Source: CAVQJU01 sp963729215 (lineage in GTDB: Bacteria > Acidobacteriota > Vicinamibacteria > Vicinamibacterales > CAVVIG01). From it: DNA of 64,000 bases. The stretch lies in contig CAVSND010000008.1 of NCBI GenBank assembly GCA_963729215.1, positions 10,181 through 74,180 of the forward strand. The letters run 5' to 3'. Made by a program: the position numbers and the translations under genes. The notes beneath the pieces were generated by a model that ran no database searches, was not told the origin of the DNA, and saw nothing but the letters and a program-made list of their open reading frames with translations. Of this stretch, positions 18,738 through 28,266 are shown one piece after another (positions within the stretch are counted from its first letter, which is position 1; each line of letters opens with the position of its first letter).

Positions 18738-20672
18738 TGAACCCTTCCCTTTCTGCGTCCATCATGACCGTACGAGCACGCCGGCCGAACAACGTCCGCC
18801 ACACACACTCGCCTGCAAACAGCGTCCACAACCGGTATGCGAGTACTTTATAGCGATCCTGCCTGGCGGCGAACAATCGCGCCAGTTCCGCGGTAAAGCG
18901 CCTCGACGGCCTCGCCGTCGAGGACGCCGGCCTCGACCAGTTCCATCCGGCGGAAGGCGCCCTGATCGTGCATCCGGCGAATCTCCGCGAACAACACAGC
19001 GCTGGGATCCGCCTTTGACCGCCGCATGCGGACATCGTCCGGCAGCATGCCGGCCATCGCGTCCCGCAGCACGCGTTTGGTCGTCCGTCCCGACCAGCGC
19101 TGCTCTTCCGGGATCGCCATCGCGAACTCAGCGAGTCGTCGATCGAGAAGCGGCGCCGACAGTTCGTTGCCGTACAGGCTCGCCTGGCGGGCGATCTCGT
19201 CACAACAGTAGATACCGTCTGGGTGCATGGCCGCCGCGTAGACTGCGCCCCCGGCAAGTGTGGGGAAAATCGAGTCGGGCGGTCGGATCCTGATACGCTC
19301 GACGAGCGACACCTCCGCCGCATAGGTGCGATTGAAACCAGCCGGCACGAGGTCTCTTCGCGGCAGCACGCGCTTGACCAGCCTGCGAACGGAAGAGGGC
19401 GTAATCGCCCACACGCACGACCTGGCCAAGACGCCGACGCCATGAAACGCATCAGGGTGATGGCCATCGGCCCACAACTGGCGCAGGCCCTCCGCGAAAC
19501 GGCCGGTCCTGAAGAAGTCGGCCGAATGCAGGTAGGCACCGGTAAACCATTCATCGCCGCCGACGCCCGTCAGGACAACCGGGCAGCCATCGCTCGTCAT
19601 GCGCGCGGCCAGGGTGTCGTCGCTGCGTCCGAGGGTGCCGGGGATCGTGTCCTCGAGTCGACGCGCGTTCTCCAGATGGTGCTCGAGGCTCGCGCCCTCG
19701 AAAGGAATGGGCACAAAAGGGACACGGCAGTGCTGCGCCACGCGCGCGGCGTCCTGTTCCTCATCGGATTCCGGAAAGTCCCGGAACGCATGGTTGTAGG
19801 CGCGGACTTCCACGATCCGATGGGCGGGATGCGACGCGCGACACCATCCCCACGATCGACGAGGAATCGAGGCCGCCGCTCAGGAGCACGGCGACGCGAT
19901 CGAGACCGCGCAGACGGGCCGTCAGCGCCCGATCGTACAACTCCACGAAGTGCTCCGCGTACTGCGCGCTGTCCGCGTACCGCAGTTCGCGACGCGGGTC
20001 GATGTCCCAATGACGGGCCAGATTGAGCCGGACGGTCGTCGCACACGTCGCGGTCGCCACATGCGCGGCCGGCACGCGGTGAATGCCGAGAAAGATCGTT
20101 TCTGTCGGATGCGAAACCTGGCCGCTCAACCGCTCGCCGAGAAACCCGAGGTTCGGTCCGGCATTCACTCCGCTCACGCGCAGCAATTGCCGCGGCTCCG
20201 TGGCAAACGCGACGCTCTGTCCGACCACTGCGTAGGACAGCGAGCGGATCCCGCGCGGATCGCGCGCCAGGATAAGGGAGCGTTCGCGCGCGTCCCACAG
20301 GGCAATCGCGAAGTCGCCGAGCAGCCGCGGAAGCATGTCGCGCCCCCACCGACGGTAAGCGGCCATGACGAACGCCGCGTCCGGCACGCCCTCGTCATCG
20401 CGGACGTCGAGATCGTTCGAGAGATCCGGCCGGTTGTCGAGCCGGCCGTCGAACACGAGCGCGGTCATGGCCAGCGGGTCAAACAGGGGCTGGTCGTCGA
20501 CGGGTTGCGCCGGCCCCGTGCGCTGCCAACGGTACGCCAGTGCGACCGCGCCGTCGGCGCGCACGTCGCGGCGATCGCGGCCGCGATGCTCCACGCAGTC
20601 GATCATGCGCGCGACGGTGGCCACGTCGGGCGGACCGCCGTCGAACCGGACGATCCCCGCCAGCGCGCTCAT
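18703..20672 (-). CDS. Lasso cyclase (asparagine-synthetase-like C protein), frameshifted
   Basis: The product has about 655 residues from ATG 20672. The N-terminal glutaminase-like domain begins MSALAGIVRFDGG. Ser replaces the catalytic Cys2, as expected for a cyclase that does not use glutamine. The synthetase domain has the PP-loop VLLSGGLDSSSIVG and VVLTGVGGDEWFTG; these adenylate the ring-forming side-chain carboxylate. Breaks near 19830 and near 18880 look like indels. The last codons overlap the precursor gene by 35 bases. It starts 10 bases after the B1 stop. Role: closes the Gly1-Asp8 isopeptide bond. Confidence 0.85.
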
Positions 20673-20682
20673 GAAACGACGA

Positions 20683-20964
20683 TCATCCGCGAGAGAGCAA
20701 ACCCTTGTCGTCAAGGCGTTCGACGAACGCCAGCAGGTCGCGCTGAAGACGATCGGGCGGGGCTTCGTATTCGTCGATGAGCGTGTCGAGGACAGCCTTG
20801 AGTGGCTTTCGCTCCTCGAGGAGCCGCCAGATGCGGGTACCGACAGCATCCAGGCCGAAATAGATGCCAGTGTCGAGGTTCAGGACGACGGCCTCGCCGT
20901 CGAGCTCGCGGAAAATCACTTCGTCCGGGATGCGGAAGGCCGCGTCGAGGGCGGGCGCCGTCAT
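20683..20964 (-). CDS. Lasso leader-binding protein B1 (PqqD family)
   Basis: The 93-residue intact protein matches the PqqD/RRE fold: AFRIPDEVIFRELDGEAVVLNL, then GIYFGLDAVGTRIWRLLEE and the closing LLAFVERLDDKGLL. PqqD-like B1 proteins bind the YxxP part of the lasso leader and deliver it to the B2 protease and the cyclase. Its ATG overlaps the B2 stop codon (ATGA), and the cyclase gene follows after 10 bases, so B2, B1 and C form a tightly coupled unit. Confidence 0.9.
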   Translation of the reverse strand: MTAPALDAAFRIPDEVIFRELDGEAVVLNLDTGIYFGLDAVGTRIWRLLEERKPLKAVLDTLIDEYEAPPDRLQRDLLAFVERLDDKGLLSRG

Positions 20965-21426
20965 GCGATCCTCACGGCAGAGGGATGGAGCGGTTCATGG
21001 AACCGCGACGGACCGCCGATGATCTCGACGCCGTCGTGCTCGAGCCAGGCATGCGCGGCCAGGCGTTTCTCCCCTTCTGTGGCGACGCCATAGCGCAGCG
21101 TGGTGTCGCATCCGGCCCGCCGCAGCATCGTTTCCGCGGTCAACGCTTCCGTGAGACACGTCCTGCCCCAGGGAGCGACCGACGCCGCCTGTCGCACGGC
21201 CCAGACGATGCGATCAATCGCGGCGGAATCCAGCGGGTGACCGCTTGCGGGCCCTGATGCCGTAGCGGCGAAGCCAGCCGCTCAACGTGCCGAAGCGGAC
21301 GATGCGCAGGAGCGACGCGACACACGCGTGCAGGGCCAGGGCCCTCAAAAGCAGCCGGCGATCGGCGGCCGTGCGGCTGAGAAATCGGCCGGCGAGCGTT
21401 ACGGATTTCGATATCGATACCGACAT
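20961..21426 (-). CDS. Lasso leader protease B2 (transglutaminase-like), one frameshift
   Basis: The product has about 155 residues, the usual B2 size. A hydrophobic N-terminal part (LLLRALALHACVASLLRIVRF) is in one frame. After a break near 21230, the catalytic part follows in the next frame: RIVWAVRQAASVAPWGRTCLTEALTAETML holds the nucleophile Cys (in RTCLTEAL), and AAHAWLEHDGVEIIGG holds the catalytic His. This Cys-His cysteine protease cuts the leader after the -1 residue. Start ATG 21426, or GTG 21432 overlapping the FAD-enzyme stop. Its stop overlaps the B1 start. Confidence 0.85.
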
Positions 21427-21431
21427 CGACA

Positions 21432-22598
21432 CTATCCAAGGATCGACCGGAACAGAATCTTCCGGGCGGGAGGGTGACGGAGCAGCGCGCGAATCAGGTG
21501 GCGGTGGTGGTTGAACTGCGCCGTCTTTCGGACGATGGGCATGATGCCGTCGGTGCGAGCCAGCTCGAAGAAACTGTCGATCTCGCGGTCGCTCAGCCGG
21601 GTGACGAGGTCGCGCAGCGAACGCTGTTCCGTGAATTCCTCGCCGAGCTGTTCGCGCCAGGCGCGCTCGTAGGACGCGAGCGCCTCGGCGTCGAGACGAT
21701 CCGTCTCCAGCGCGGAGACCGCAACCTGCGACGCCAGCTTCGCGCTCAGGATACTGTAGTGAATCCCGCCGCCCGTCGTCGGCTTCACGAGCCCGGCGGC
21801 GTCGCCCACAACCAGCGTCCGATCGGCGTAGGTCCGATCGATGGCGCCGAGCGGCAGAAGCTTCTGCCGGGGAGGTTCGCCCATATCGGTGATGCCCCAC
21901 CGCCCTGCCACCCGCTTGAGCATCCGCGCGTATCCGCCGAGCGGATCGCGGGATGTCATGACTCCCACGCGGACATACGTGCCCGACTCGCGGACAATCG
22001 GCACAGCCCAGGCAAATCCGCCGGGCGCGATGTCGTGGCCGAAATGCAGCTCGACGTCGCCGGCATGCCGGGCCACCAGCTCGCGCTGAGCCGTGTGCAG
22101 ATAGCTGCGAGGCAGGCCCAAACCGAAGCGCCGCTGAAACGCGTAGTTCGCGCCGCACGCCATGATCAGCAGCCGGGCGCTGATCCAGTTGTCGCCGACG
22201 AGGGCGCGCACGGACGAGGGCCCCGTCTCGACAAGCGATACCCTCGTGCCAACCCGCACTTCCGCACCGGCCGCCTGAGCCCGCCGGGCCAGCAACTGGT
22301 CGAACGCGACACGGTCGATGACCGCGGCCATCGGTGCGGGTGTGGAGTACCGGATGCGCAGGCCGGATGGTGAGACGAACTGCGCGGTCGTCAACACGTT
22401 CAGCGTGGCGTCGGTCGGCAGTCCGAGCGCGGCGAAACTCTCGCAGGCGAGGATGCCGGTGCAATGGACGGGAGCGCCGATGCCCGCATGCTCCTCGCAT
22501 ACGAGCGTCGAGATGCCGCGACTCGCCAGCTGCTCTGCTGCGTACAGACCGGCTGGTCCGCCGCCGACAACGAGGACGTCGATGTCCAACGCCGACAT
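21432..22598 (-). CDS. FAD-dependent oxidoreductase, geranylgeranyl-reductase family
   Basis: The 388-residue intact protein starts at ATG 22598. The Rossmann motif VLVVGGGPAGLYAAEQLASR (residues 8-27) binds FAD. Family motifs are GAPVHCTGI, a substrate-pocket MAAVIDRVAFDQLLARRA, and the second FAD-binding site TLVVGDAAGLVKPTTGGGIHYS. Members reduce isoprenoid chains or act as monooxygenase-like flavoproteins. Its stop overlaps or abuts the lasso B2 start, and it follows the initiating sugar transferase by 34 bases. Whether it tailors the peptide, a polyprenol carrier or something else cannot be told from sequence. Confidence 0.8.
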   Translation of the reverse strand: MSALDIDVLVVGGGPAGLYAAEQLASRGISTLVCEEHAGIGAPVHCTGILACESFAALGLPTDATLNVLTTAQFVSPSGLRIRYSTPAPMAAVIDRVAFDQLLARRAQAAGAEVRVGTRVSLVETGPSSVRALVGDNWISARLLIMACGANYAFQRRFGLGLPRSYLHTAQRELVARHAGDVELHFGHDIAPGGFAWAVPIVRESGTYVRVGVMTSRDPLGGYARMLKRVAGRWGITDMGEPPRQKLLPLGAIDRTYADRTLVVGDAAGLVKPTTGGGIHYSILSAKLASQVAVSALETDRLDAEALASYERAWREQLGEEFTEQRSLRDLVTRLSDREIDSFFELARTDGIMPIVRKTAQFNHHRHLIRALLRHPPARKILFRSILG

Positions 22599-22632
22599 TA
22601 TAAGGGCTGCTTTACGATTCGCACCTTCAGGC

Positions 22633-23238
22633 TCAGACCTTGGGGCCCTGCGCTTCCCAGTTTCCCCGTCCCGTGATCCAGAACGACAGGACGATAAGCT
22701 TCAGATCGAGGCAGAGGCCAGCGCGCTTCAGGTACAGCCGGTCGAGCCGGAACTTGCTCGTCCGCGGAATGTCGCGCGGCGCGTAGACCTGCGTCAGCCC
22801 GGTCAGGCCGGGCCGGATCGAATGACGCTCCTGATAGCCGGCGATTTCCGACAACGGGGTGAGCTGACCGTCTCCGCGCACCTCGAACTCCCCGGGACGG
22901 AGCGGACGCGGCCCGACGAAGCTCATGTCGCCAATCAGAATGTTCACGAGCTGCGGCAGTTCGTCGAGCGCCGTCGCGCGCAGCAGGCGGCCGACGCGCG
23001 TCACCCTGGGATCGTTGACGGTGGCCTGCACCGGACCGGTCAGCGCCTCGGCGTCCGGACGCATCGATCGGAACTTCAACGCGCGGAAGACGCGCCCGTT
23101 CAGGCCGACGCGAGCCTGCGGAAAGAACACGGGGCCGCCGTCCTCGAGCTTGATGGCCAGCGGAATCACGCACCAGAACGGGACGGAGACCACCAGTCCG
23201 AATGCTGCCAGAGACGCGTCGAAGAGTCGTTTGATCAT
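22633..23238 (-). CDS. Initiating polyprenyl-phosphate sugar-1-phosphate transferase (PglC/WcaJ C-terminal type)
   Basis: The 201-residue intact protein starts at ATG 23238 (MIKRLFDASLAAFG); upstream in-frame sequence is shadow of the next gene. One N-terminal membrane segment (LAAFGLVVSVPFWCVIPLAI) precedes the catalytic motifs KFRSMRPDAE, TALDELPQLVNILIGDMSFV and GPRPL. It transfers a sugar phosphate to undecaprenyl phosphate at the inner membrane, starting repeat-unit synthesis. It lacks the long multi-TM N-terminus of WbaP. Start and upstream stop overlap (ATGA). Confidence 0.9.
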   Translation of the reverse strand: MIKRLFDASLAAFGLVVSVPFWCVIPLAIKLEDGGPVFFPQARVGLNGRVFRALKFRSMRPDAEALTGPVQATVNDPRVTRVGRLLRATALDELPQLVNILIGDMSFVGPRPLRPGEFEVRGDGQLTPLSEIAGYQERHSIRPGLTGLTQVYAPRDIPRTSKFRLDRLYLKRAGLCLDLKLIVLSFWITGRGNWEAQGPKV

Positions 23239-24470
23239 GCTCGTGTAGCGGCGGGGCCAAGACCCGCGAACAGATCGTAGTACGACTGGACCGCGACGCG
23301 CCGGTCGAACTGCCACGCCGCGCGTCGCGCGTTTTCACCCATCGCAAGCGCACCGGCCGGGTCGTCGCAGAGCGCCGCAATGGACGAAGCCAGCGCGTCG
23401 GGCTCGCCCGGCGGCGCGATGGTGCCGCAGTGGTGTTCGCGCGCGATCACGGCCGCCTCGCAGCTCGGATCGACCGCCGCGACGAAGGGCCGGCCCGATG
23501 CGAGGATGCCGTAGACCTTGCTCGGCACGATGTACCCTTCGAGCCCCTGCTTCAGGGAAACGAGAAACGCATCGGCCGTCGCGAACGAGTCGTCGAGCTG
23601 CTCCTTCGGCTGGTACGGAAAGAACCGGATGTTGGTGAGGCCGCGTCGAGCCGCCATCTCCTGCAGCGGCTGACGCCTGGTGCCGTCGCCGACGATGGCG
23701 ACGACCAGCCGTTCCCTCGACGTGAGTCTTGCCGCAGCCTCGATGAGCAGATCGAGGTTCTGTGAGAGGCCGACGTTCCCGGAATGCATGAGGACGAATC
23801 GATCGCACAGCCCGTGCGCCCGGGCGAACGCGTTGTCCTTGGACTTGGGCGTGATGGCCTCGCAGTCGGCCCAGTTGTGAATGACGTGCACGCGGTTCGG
23901 GTCGGCGCCTTTCTCTTCGACCAGCCGTCGTTTCATGCGGTCGCCGAGCGCAACGACAGCGTCGGCTTCGCGAAGGAGATACCGGTTGACGCGGTCGAGC
24001 GTTCCGTTAATCGTCTCGTTGTGAAAATCGTCGAGCAGCACCGCGACATCCGGGAACACGTCCTCGCACAGGAACACGAAGCGGGCCCCGGCGCGGCGCG
24101 CGGCCTGCAGCGCGGCCAGTCCGAGAATGGGCGGATCGGTCAGCGACACCACGATGTCCTGCGGTCCAAGCCGCCAGCTGGCGGCATACGCCGACGCGAA
24201 ATATGTCAGGTAATTGCTGGCGCGCCCGGCGAACCGGTGCCGGGGAAAGACCGTACCGTTGGCGCGGAGAATTCTCACGCCGCGCCGCTCTTCGGCGGTG
24301 ACCGGCCAGAGGCTTCGCTGCTGTCGGGTGCGCCCGTGCAGGGCCCGCCCCGCCACCACTGAAACGCTGCAGCCGTGCCGCTCGACAAGGTCTTCCGCGA
24401 GCTCGGTCAGCAGCTGACCGGTCGCGGCCTGGTCGGGCCAGTACGAACGGTTGAAGAAGCAGATCTTCAC
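23235..24470 (-). CDS. Glycosyltransferase family 4 (WbuB-like)
   Basis: The 411-residue intact protein starts at GTG 24470 (MKICFFNRSYWPDQAATGQ), overlapping the epimerase stop by 3 bases. The GT-B fold is visible with an N-terminal acceptor domain, then MHSGNVGLSQNLDLLIEAA, VAIVGDGTRRQPLQEMA and the C-terminal YIVPSKVYGILASGRPFVAA. WbuB-like enzymes add a deoxyamino sugar such as FucNAc to the growing repeat unit. The neighbouring epimerase and sugar transferase fit synthesis of the proximal part of the repeat. Confidence 0.85.
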   Translation of the reverse strand: MKICFFNRSYWPDQAATGQLLTELAEDLVERHGCSVSVVAGRALHGRTRQQRSLWPVTAEERRGVRILRANGTVFPRHRFAGRASNYLTYFASAYAASWRLGPQDIVVSLTDPPILGLAALQAARRAGARFVFLCEDVFPDVAVLLDDFHNETINGTLDRVNRYLLREADAVVALGDRMKRRLVEEKGADPNRVHVIHNWADCEAITPKSKDNAFARAHGLCDRFVLMHSGNVGLSQNLDLLIEAAARLTSRERLVVAIVGDGTRRQPLQEMAARRGLTNIRFFPYQPKEQLDDSFATADAFLVSLKQGLEGYIVPSKVYGILASGRPFVAAVDPSCEAAVIAREHHCGTIAPPGEPDALASSIAALCDDPAGALAMGENARRAAWQFDRRVAVQSYYDLFAGLGPAATRA

Positions 24471-25414
24471 GTGGTCAACGCGCCTCGCTGTGCCCGATAC
24501 CACTCGATGGTGCGCTGCAAGCCCGACCGGAAATCCGTCGTGGCCGAAAACCCGAACGAGTTGCGCGCCCGTGTCACGTCGAGGCTCCGTCTCGGCTGTC
24601 CGTCTGGCTTGGTGCGATCGAAGGTGAGCCGCCCCTTGAAGCCCGTCAGCTCGGCGACGAGCTCCGCCAAATCGCGGATGCTGATCTCGAACCCCGCTCC
24701 GAGATTGACCGGTTCGGGCGATTCGTAATGCTGCGCCGCCAGGACAATGGCTTCCGCGCAGTCCTCGACGTAGAGAAACTCGCGGGTCGCATTGCCCGTC
24801 CCCCAGCAGACCACTTCGTCCGCCCGTGTCTCGATCGCTTCGACGCACTTGCGAACCAGCGCGGGAATCACATGCGACGAGGACGGATCGAAGTTGTCGT
24901 GCGGGCCGTACAGATTGACGGGCAGCAGGTGAATCGCCCCGAACCCGTACTCCTGCCGATAAGCCTGGCCCTGCACGAGCAGCATCTTCTTCGCGATCCC
25001 GTAGGGGGCGTTCGTCTCTTCCGGATATCCGTTCCACAAGTCGCGCTCCAGAAACGGCACCGGCGCCAGCTTCGGATACGCGCAGATCGTTCCGACGCCC
25101 ACGAACTTCTCCACTCCTGCCAACCGGGCCTGCTCCATCGTGAGCGCGCCCATCATGACGTTCTGGTAGAAGAAGCGGCCCGGCGATTCGCGGTTGGCGC
25201 CAATGCCGCCCACCACCGCGGCCAGATGAACCACGACATTCGGCCGGACATCCCGGAACAACCGGACCACGTCGGCTTCGACCGTCAGATCGTGTTGTGC
25301 CTTTCTCACGACAACGACGTCGCGGCAGCCGTGGCGCGCGAGCGCGGCGACAACGTGCCGGCCGAGAAACCCGCTGCCGCCGGTCACGAGCACTCGTTTC
25401 GATGACAGTTCCAT
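24467..25414 (-). CDS. GDP-L-fucose synthase-like NAD-dependent epimerase/reductase
   Basis: The 315-residue intact protein starts at ATG 25414, sharing one base with the carbamoyltransferase stop. Extended SDR features are RVLVTGGSGFLGRHVVAAL (NADP-binding GxxGxxG), the Ser/Tyr/Lys catalytic set in GTICAYPK and APYGIAKKML, and the WcaG-type stretches YGPHDNFDPSSSHVIPALV and REFLYVEDCAEAI. It probably converts GDP-4-keto-6-deoxymannose to GDP-L-fucose or a related sugar. No gmd homologue is present in the window, so the precursor must come from elsewhere. Confidence 0.85.
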   Translation of the reverse strand: MELSSKRVLVTGGSGFLGRHVVAALARHGCRDVVVVRKAQHDLTVEADVVRLFRDVRPNVVVHLAAVVGGIGANRESPGRFFYQNVMMGALTMEQARLAGVEKFVGVGTICAYPKLAPVPFLERDLWNGYPEETNAPYGIAKKMLLVQGQAYRQEYGFGAIHLLPVNLYGPHDNFDPSSSHVIPALVRKCVEAIETRADEVVCWGTGNATREFLYVEDCAEAIVLAAQHYESPEPVNLGAGFEISIRDLAELVAELTGFKGRLTFDRTKPDGQPRRSLDVTRARNSFGFSATTDFRSGLQRTIEWYRAQRGALTT

Positions 25415-27171
25415 CAGTCCACCACCGGACGCTCGACCACGTGGCGTCCCATCACCAGCACATCCATGTGCGTACGCAGAAAACAATCGAGCGCTTCCTG
25501 GGGGCGCAACACAATCGGTTCGTTTTCGTTGAACGACGTGTTCAGAAGCATCGGCACGCCGCTGACACGCTCGAAGGCCTTGATCAGATTCCAGTACCGG
25601 AGGTTCGACTGGCGGCTGACGGTCTGCAGCCGGCCCGAGCCGTCCACGTGCGTCACGGCCGGCACAATCGCGCGTTTGTCGGGACGGATCGGATACACCT
25701 GCAGCATGAACGGGTCGGGAACGGCGCCGACGAAATAGTCGTCAATCGCTTCGACCGCAATCGACGGCGCGAACGGCCTGAACCGCTCCCGAAACTTGAT
25801 GCGCGTGTTGATGATGTCGCGCATGTCGGCTCGCCGGGGATCGGCCAGGATGCTGCGATTGCCGAGCGCGCGCGCGCCCCATTCCATTCGTCCCTGAAAC
25901 CATCCGACGACGCGGCCGGCGGCAATCTGGGACGCCGTCCAGGCATCGAGCGCATCCTCATCCTGCCACCGCCGCTCCGTGCAGCCGGCGGCGCGAATGG
26001 CGCTCGCCTGCTCCGACAACGCCTTCGTCAAGGCGGCATCGTCGAACTCGGGACCCCAGTACCCGTGCTCCATGACAAACGAGCGGGAAGCGGTGGACGA
26101 CGCGTGCCACGCGTCGAAGGCCGCTCCGAGCGCGGTTCCGTTGTCGCCGGATGCCGGCTGGATGAAGACGTCGCGAAACGGCGTGTTCTCGCGAATTTTT
26201 CCGTTGGCCACGCTGTTCATGGCGCAGCCGCCCGCAAGGCAGAGGCGGGGATTTTTCGTGGATTCGTAGACGTGGCGCAGCACATGGACCTGCGCTCGCT
26301 CGAACGCCACCTGCAGCGAGGCGGCAATGGCCTCGTGTTTGGGCTCGAGGGGTTCGTCCCGGCGGCGCGCCGGCCCGAGAAGTGCCTCCAGCTTCGGGGT
26401 GAAGACGCGGCCGATCGCAGGTTCGCCGTCGGCCCAGGTCATCTGAACGCCGTCCGACCAGTGGCTGAAGTACGACAAATCGAGCTCGAACATGCCGCCA
26501 TCGCGAAGGTTGACGAGCGATTCGATCTCGCGGACGTAGCGCGGTTCCCCGTACGGCGCGAGGCCCATCACCTTGAATTCGTCGCCGTAGTTGGGAAATC
26601 CCAGATGCTGCGTGACCGCGAGATACAGCAGTCCGAGCGAGTGCGGGAAGAAGACGCGCCGGTCGACATGAACAGCGGATCCCGCCAGGCGTCCCCACGA
26701 CGTGCTGACGAAATCGCCGAACCCGTCAATCGAACACACCGCCGCGTCGTCGAACGGGCTGACGAGCGCCGCGCTGGCGATGTGAGCGGGATGATGTTCG
26801 ACGTACCGCATGCGGGGCCGGACGCTGTACTCGTCGAGGCCGACCGACGCGGCAATCGTGGCCGGCAGCTTCCCGATGCTCGCGACGTTTCGCAGGCGGT
26901 CGCCGATCGTCCGCTTCGGACGATAGCGGAGCAGGAAGGCGGCCTTACGCCACAGATGGGCTCGCGGACTCCGGGACACGGCGAACAAATCGACGTCCCG
27001 TGCCTCCACCTTGCCGATGCGGAGACACTCGGCGATCGCGCGGTCCGGAAAGCCTGCGCAGTGCTTGATGCGGCGGAAGCGCTCCTCTTCGATCGCCGCG
27101 ACGAGCTGACCGTCGCGGACGAGCACAGCGGAGACGTCGCCGTGGTAGGCGTTCAGTCCAAGAATGTGCAT
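25414..27171 (-). CDS. NodU/CmcH-type carbamoyltransferase
   Basis: The 585-residue intact protein starts at ATG 27171. The N-terminal Kae1-like ASKHA domain shows ILGLNAYHGDVSAVLVRDG, EEERFRRIKHCAGFP and the metal-binding HHPAHIASAAL. The C-terminal half has CLAGGCAMNSVANGKI, MEWGARALGNRSILADPRR and PMLLNTSFNENEPIV. The family carbamoylates hydroxyls of sugars or antibiotics using carbamoyl phosphate and ATP. In this setting an O-carbamoylated polysaccharide is likely. It lies 6 bases after the preceding glycosyltransferase gene. Confidence 0.9.
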   Translation of the reverse strand: MHILGLNAYHGDVSAVLVRDGQLVAAIEEERFRRIKHCAGFPDRAIAECLRIGKVEARDVDLFAVSRSPRAHLWRKAAFLLRYRPKRTIGDRLRNVASIGKLPATIAASVGLDEYSVRPRMRYVEHHPAHIASAALVSPFDDAAVCSIDGFGDFVSTSWGRLAGSAVHVDRRVFFPHSLGLLYLAVTQHLGFPNYGDEFKVMGLAPYGEPRYVREIESLVNLRDGGMFELDLSYFSHWSDGVQMTWADGEPAIGRVFTPKLEALLGPARRRDEPLEPKHEAIAASLQVAFERAQVHVLRHVYESTKNPRLCLAGGCAMNSVANGKIRENTPFRDVFIQPASGDNGTALGAAFDAWHASSTASRSFVMEHGYWGPEFDDAALTKALSEQASAIRAAGCTERRWQDEDALDAWTASQIAAGRVVGWFQGRMEWGARALGNRSILADPRRADMRDIINTRIKFRERFRPFAPSIAVEAIDDYFVGAVPDPFMLQVYPIRPDKRAIVPAVTHVDGSGRLQTVSRQSNLRYWNLIKAFERVSGVPMLLNTSFNENEPIVLRPQEALDCFLRTHMDVLVMGRHVVERPVVD

Positions 27172-27177
27172 GAGGCT

Positions 27178-28266
27178 CTATGACGCCTGCGGGCGCCGCT
27201 CGATCGCCCGCGCAAAGCGCGCCTGGAAGCAGACATCGGTAAAGGTGGACAGAAAGCGCTCTCGTCCGGCCGCCCCAAAGCGGCGGCAGGCTGCCGGATC
27301 GTCGAAAAGCCGGACAACTGCCTCGGAAAGCTCGTCGAGGCTGGCGGGATCGACGACCAGTCCTGTTACCTCGTGCTGGATGATCTCGGCGGCCGCGCCG
27401 CGCGCACCAATGCAGGCTTTCCCGGCGCGCATGGCCTCGACAAACACGAGCCCGAAACCTTCGTCTCGACTTGGCAGCACCAGGAAACGGCAGTGTTCGT
27501 AGAGCGCGGCCAGTTCGGCATCGCTGACGCGGCCGACAAAGGTGACGGCGTCCGACAAGCCCATGGATCGGGCGCGCTCTTCCAGCCGCGGACGGTCGCT
27601 TCCATCGCCGGCCACGACCAACCGCGCGTCGGGCTTTCGCGCGAGCACCTCGGGCCAGAGTTCCAGCAACGCGTCGTGTCCCTTGTAGCGTTCGTCCGCC
27701 GACATGCGCGCCACAATCATCGCGGGCGATCCATCGGGGCGGGAGACGCCGTCGGGGACGGCCACCCGGTCGGGCAGGCCCGGATGGCATACCGCGACAT
27801 CCCTTGAAGCAAAAGAAGGGTTGGCCTTCTTGAACCTCGCGACCGTGTGGTGAGAGATCGCGACGAGCGCTGTGCGATCGAGCGCCCATGCCTCCGCCGT
27901 GCGAAGCGGCACCCATGCCTCGATGCCGCAGAGCACGGTGGTGGCGCGACCGCCCCGCCACCCCAGCACCGCGGCGGCCGGCGCAAGGTGCAGATGGCTG
28001 CAGACGATCTCGGTCGCCGCCGAACATCGGAGCGCGATGGCGGACGCCATTGCCAGAAAACGGGCGCGCCCGCCTCCTGCGCCGTGCATCTCGCCGTACA
28101 TCTCAATGTCCGCGGGGTCGCCCGCCTCGTGAAAGGCGTCGTGAAGGCTGAGCACCGCGGCGGGTCGGGGCAGCGCCCGGATGATCTGGCGGGACAGCGA
28201 CGAGACGCCGTCGGCGCCCAGCAGGTTGGGCGTCAGCAACACGGATCGAAGCGCACCGGCCATCAT
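27178..28266 (-). CDS. Glycosyltransferase family 4
   Basis: The 362-residue intact protein starts at ATG 28266, overlapping the upstream stop by 4 bases. The N-terminal domain contains LLGADGVSSLSRQIIRAL. The donor-binding domain carries VARMSADERYKGHDALLE, LVVAGDGSDRPRLEE and the E-x7-E motif SRDEGFGLVFVEAM followed by GKACIGARGAA. It adds a sugar to a lipid-linked intermediate on the cytoplasmic face; specificity cannot be read. Confidence 0.85.
   Translation of the reverse strand: MMAGALRSVLLTPNLLGADGVSSLSRQIIRALPRPAAVLSLHDAFHEAGDPADIEMYGEMHGAGGGRARFLAMASAIALRCSAATEIVCSHLHLAPAAAVLGWRGGRATTVLCGIEAWVPLRTAEAWALDRTALVAISHHTVARFKKANPSFASRDVAVCHPGLPDRVAVPDGVSRPDGSPAMIVARMSADERYKGHDALLELWPEVLARKPDARLVVAGDGSDRPRLEERARSMGLSDAVTFVGRVSDAELAALYEHCRFLVLPSRDEGFGLVFVEAMRAGKACIGARGAAAEIIQHEVTGLVVDPASLDELSEAVVRLFDDPAACRRFGAAGRERFLSTFTDVCFQARFARAIERRPQAS

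Noticed and set aside
22598..22603. TATAAT-like sequence overlapping the FAD-enzyme start as a separate promoter
   Set aside because: The box overlaps the start codon itself, so it could only drive transcripts lacking the gene start; likely coincidence.
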